In this document: piece by piece, positions 62,824-64,000 of the stretch | Numbering within the stretch: position 1 is the first letter of the stretch | Layout of the letters: every line of letters begins with the position of its first letter | Origin: Candidatus Goldiibacteriota bacterium HGW-Goldbacteria-1 | Lineage (GTDB): Bacteria > Oederibacteriota > PGYV01 | NCBI GenBank assembly: GCA_002839855.1 | Contig: PGYV01000004.1 | Coordinates: forward strand, 265,988-329,987 | Length of the DNA: 64,000 nucleotides | Direction: 5' to 3' | Program-made: the position numbers and the translations under genes | Notes under the pieces: model-generated | Told to the model about the DNA's origin: nothing | The model's database searches: none | The model's input: only the letters and a program-made list of their open reading frames with translations

Positions 62824-64000
62824 CTATTTTATTGCTTTGCAGTACGCGTCAAGCGCCGACAGCGCTTCTTGTATCCCTTTTATTTTTACGTGAAGCACGC
62901 CCTCTTTAAGCGACACTCCTTTAACCCCGGCTTTTGAAAGTTCCCTTGGCCCTATTGAGGGTTTGTCATACCAGACCACAAACATCTCTGTTTCATTCAC
63001 GGATATTTCATCCGCCGCAAGCAGCCTACCGGCAATTTTTAATTTTAAAACATAAAATATATTCTGCGCTTCCTGCGGCATTTTTCCCCAGACATCTTCA
63101 ACCTGTTTTTTTACGGTTTCCGCTTCAGCTGTGCTCTGCGCCGCAAAAATTCTGCGGTATATCCTTACCTTTTCGCCTGTATCCCAGACATATTCATCCG
63201 GTATGTGCGCTTCAAAATCTGTTTTTATTTTTGTATCCTTATCCGGCACATGCACTTCGCCTTCAATTTCAGCCACCGCTTCTTCCAGCATCCTGCAGTA
63301 CATCTCAAAACCTATTTTTTCCATGTAGCCGTGCTGTCTTGTGCCAAGAATATTTCCGGCTCCTCGCAGTTCAAGGTCGCGCATGGCAATTGAAAAACCC
63401 GCGCCCGGGTCCACATAACTTTCAAGCGTTTTTAACCGCTCCCTGGCGGTTTCTGTCATGGCCCGAACATCCGCCACCATCATATAAGCGTACGCCTGCC
63501 TGTCGCGGCGGCCCACCCTGCCCCTAAGCTGATAAAGCTGGGACAGCCCAAACCTGTCCGCGCTGCTTACTATTATTGTATTAACATCCGGCATATCAAG
63601 GCCGGATTCCACTATGGTGGTGGTGATAAGCACATCAAATTTTTTTAGAAGAAAATCTTCCATCAGGTGTTCCAGTTCGCCTTTGTCCATCTGTCCGTGC
63701 GCGGTTTTAAAACGTATCTCCGGCAGTAATTTCTGAAGGCTTTCTTTTGTTTTTTCCAGCGTCCTTATGCTGTTGTGCACGTAGAACACCTGTCCTTTTC
63801 TTAAAACTTCCCTTAATATTATTTCGCGCAGCACCTGCATACGCTCCTGTATTATCACCGTTTCAATCGCTTTCTTGCCCGGCGGCGGCGTCTGTATTAT
63901 GCTTATGTCCCTGATGCCGGAGAGGGAAAAATAAAGAGTCCTTGGAATAGGGGTGGCGGTAAGCGTCAGCAAATCAGCTGACGGATATTTCTGCCTTAAG
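62824..64000 (-). CDS. mfd: Transcription-repair coupling factor, C-terminal part
   Basis: The frame is open to the window edge; 392 residues are visible. It contains the end of the helicase core (L-T-A-T-P-I-P-R-T-L; the I-T-T-T-I-V-E-S-G-L-D-M-P block; Y-Q-L-R-G-R-V-G-R motif VI), then the R-D-L-E-L-R-G-A-G-N-I-L-G-x-x-Q-H-G signature shared by Mfd and RecG, and the Mfd-specific C-terminal TRCF domain (about 150 residues). Mfd removes stalled RNA polymerase and recruits UvrA. The N-terminal two thirds lie beyond the window. Confidence 0.93.
   Translation of the reverse strand, partial: LRQKYPSADLLTLTATPIPRTLYFSLSGIRDISIIQTPPPGKKAIETVIIQERMQVLREIILREVLRKGQVFYVHNSIRTLEKTKESLQKLLPEIRFKTAHGQMDKGELEHLMEDFLLKKFDVLITTTIVESGLDMPDVNTIIVSSADRFGLSQLYQLRGRVGRRDRQAYAYMMVADVRAMTETARERLKTLESYVDPGAGFSIAMRDLELRGAGNILGTRQHGYMEKIGFEMYCRMLEEAVAEIEGEVHVPDKDTKIKTDFEAHIPDEYVWDTGEKVRIYRRIFAAQSTAEAETVKKQVEDVWGKMPQEAQNIFYVLKLKIAGRLLAADEISVNETEMFVVWYDKPSIGPRELSKAGVKGVSLKEGVLHVKIKGIQEALSALDAYCKAIK

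Noticed and set aside
1-64000. tRNA or rRNA genes, integrases, transposases, plasmid or phage origins
   Set aside because: None was recognised by eye; a tRNAscan-SE/Infernal run would be needed to rule out a divergent tRNA.

Overview
The window looks like one contig end of a Gram-negative-type, probably anaerobic bacterium from an under-described lineage. Reasons: lipoproteins, a LolA-like protein and a PorV/PorQ-like outer-membrane protein point to two membranes. ThiH (the radical-SAM, oxygen-independent route to the thiazole) and a D-lactate dehydrogenase point to anaerobic life. Very large secreted proteins carry Thr/Pro-rich linkers and FlgD/T9SS-like C-terminal domains, a style I associate with candidate phyla such as Goldbacteria (inference only; a marker-gene tree would decide). 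Nearly all genes lie on the minus strand; only a small membrane protein, a small lipoprotein, glgP and its neighbour are on the plus strand. No tRNA, rRNA, CRISPR or transposase gene was seen.

Layout. 1-9.6 kb: a cut-off Cys-rich protein, a TM2 protein, a STAS/HD/MutT operon, three exported lipoproteins, a DUF2867-like/flavoprotein/PfkB operon and a SIMPL protein. 9.7-17.6 kb: sulfur and redox genes (rrf2-cysK-metY; an ECF sigma factor; an ArsR gene with a four-domain CoA-disulfide reductase-rhodanese-TusA-DsrE fusion; cupin and D-lactate dehydrogenase). 17.6-17.8 kb: a likely small RNA gene with an IscR-type operator. 18-19.8 kb: Ogg2-type glycosylase and an iron alcohol dehydrogenase. 19.9-40 kb: an A+T-rich block dominated by one 5,639-residue secreted protein with both a clostripain-like and a metzincin-like protease domain, two CBM3-like domains and a sorting-type C terminus; its operon starts at a sigma-70-like promoter near 39.94 kb. 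40-41.6 kb: two decayed gene fragments, a methyltransferase and a small membrane protein. 41.7-46 kb: a thiamine operon (thiF-G-H-S, thiE) behind a TPP riboswitch with a terminator. 46-51.6 kb: a GAF/HD-GYP protein and an Fe-S/NAD/tRNA-thiolation operon (iscR-iscS-nadA-iscU-mnmA). 51.9-59.4 kb: a surface-protein locus (small lipoprotein, 1,448-residue secreted protein, PorV-like protein, anti-sigma, ECF sigma). 59.6-64 kb: glgP, a small unknown gene and the 3' part of mfd.

How it fits together. The ECF sigma gene and the 1,448-residue protein gene share an almost identical promoter (GGAAC, 15 bp, TCTGTC), so the sigma/anti-sigma pair probably controls its own operon and that exported protein. 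The anti-sigma factor itself carries the same kind of C-terminal domain as the exported proteins. Intergenic spaces hold three classes of repeats: REP-like hairpins with a GTAG foot, degenerate arrays with a strict 8-bp period, and two copies of a hairpin with a C-rich loop complementary to the GGAGGG ribosome-binding sites used here.
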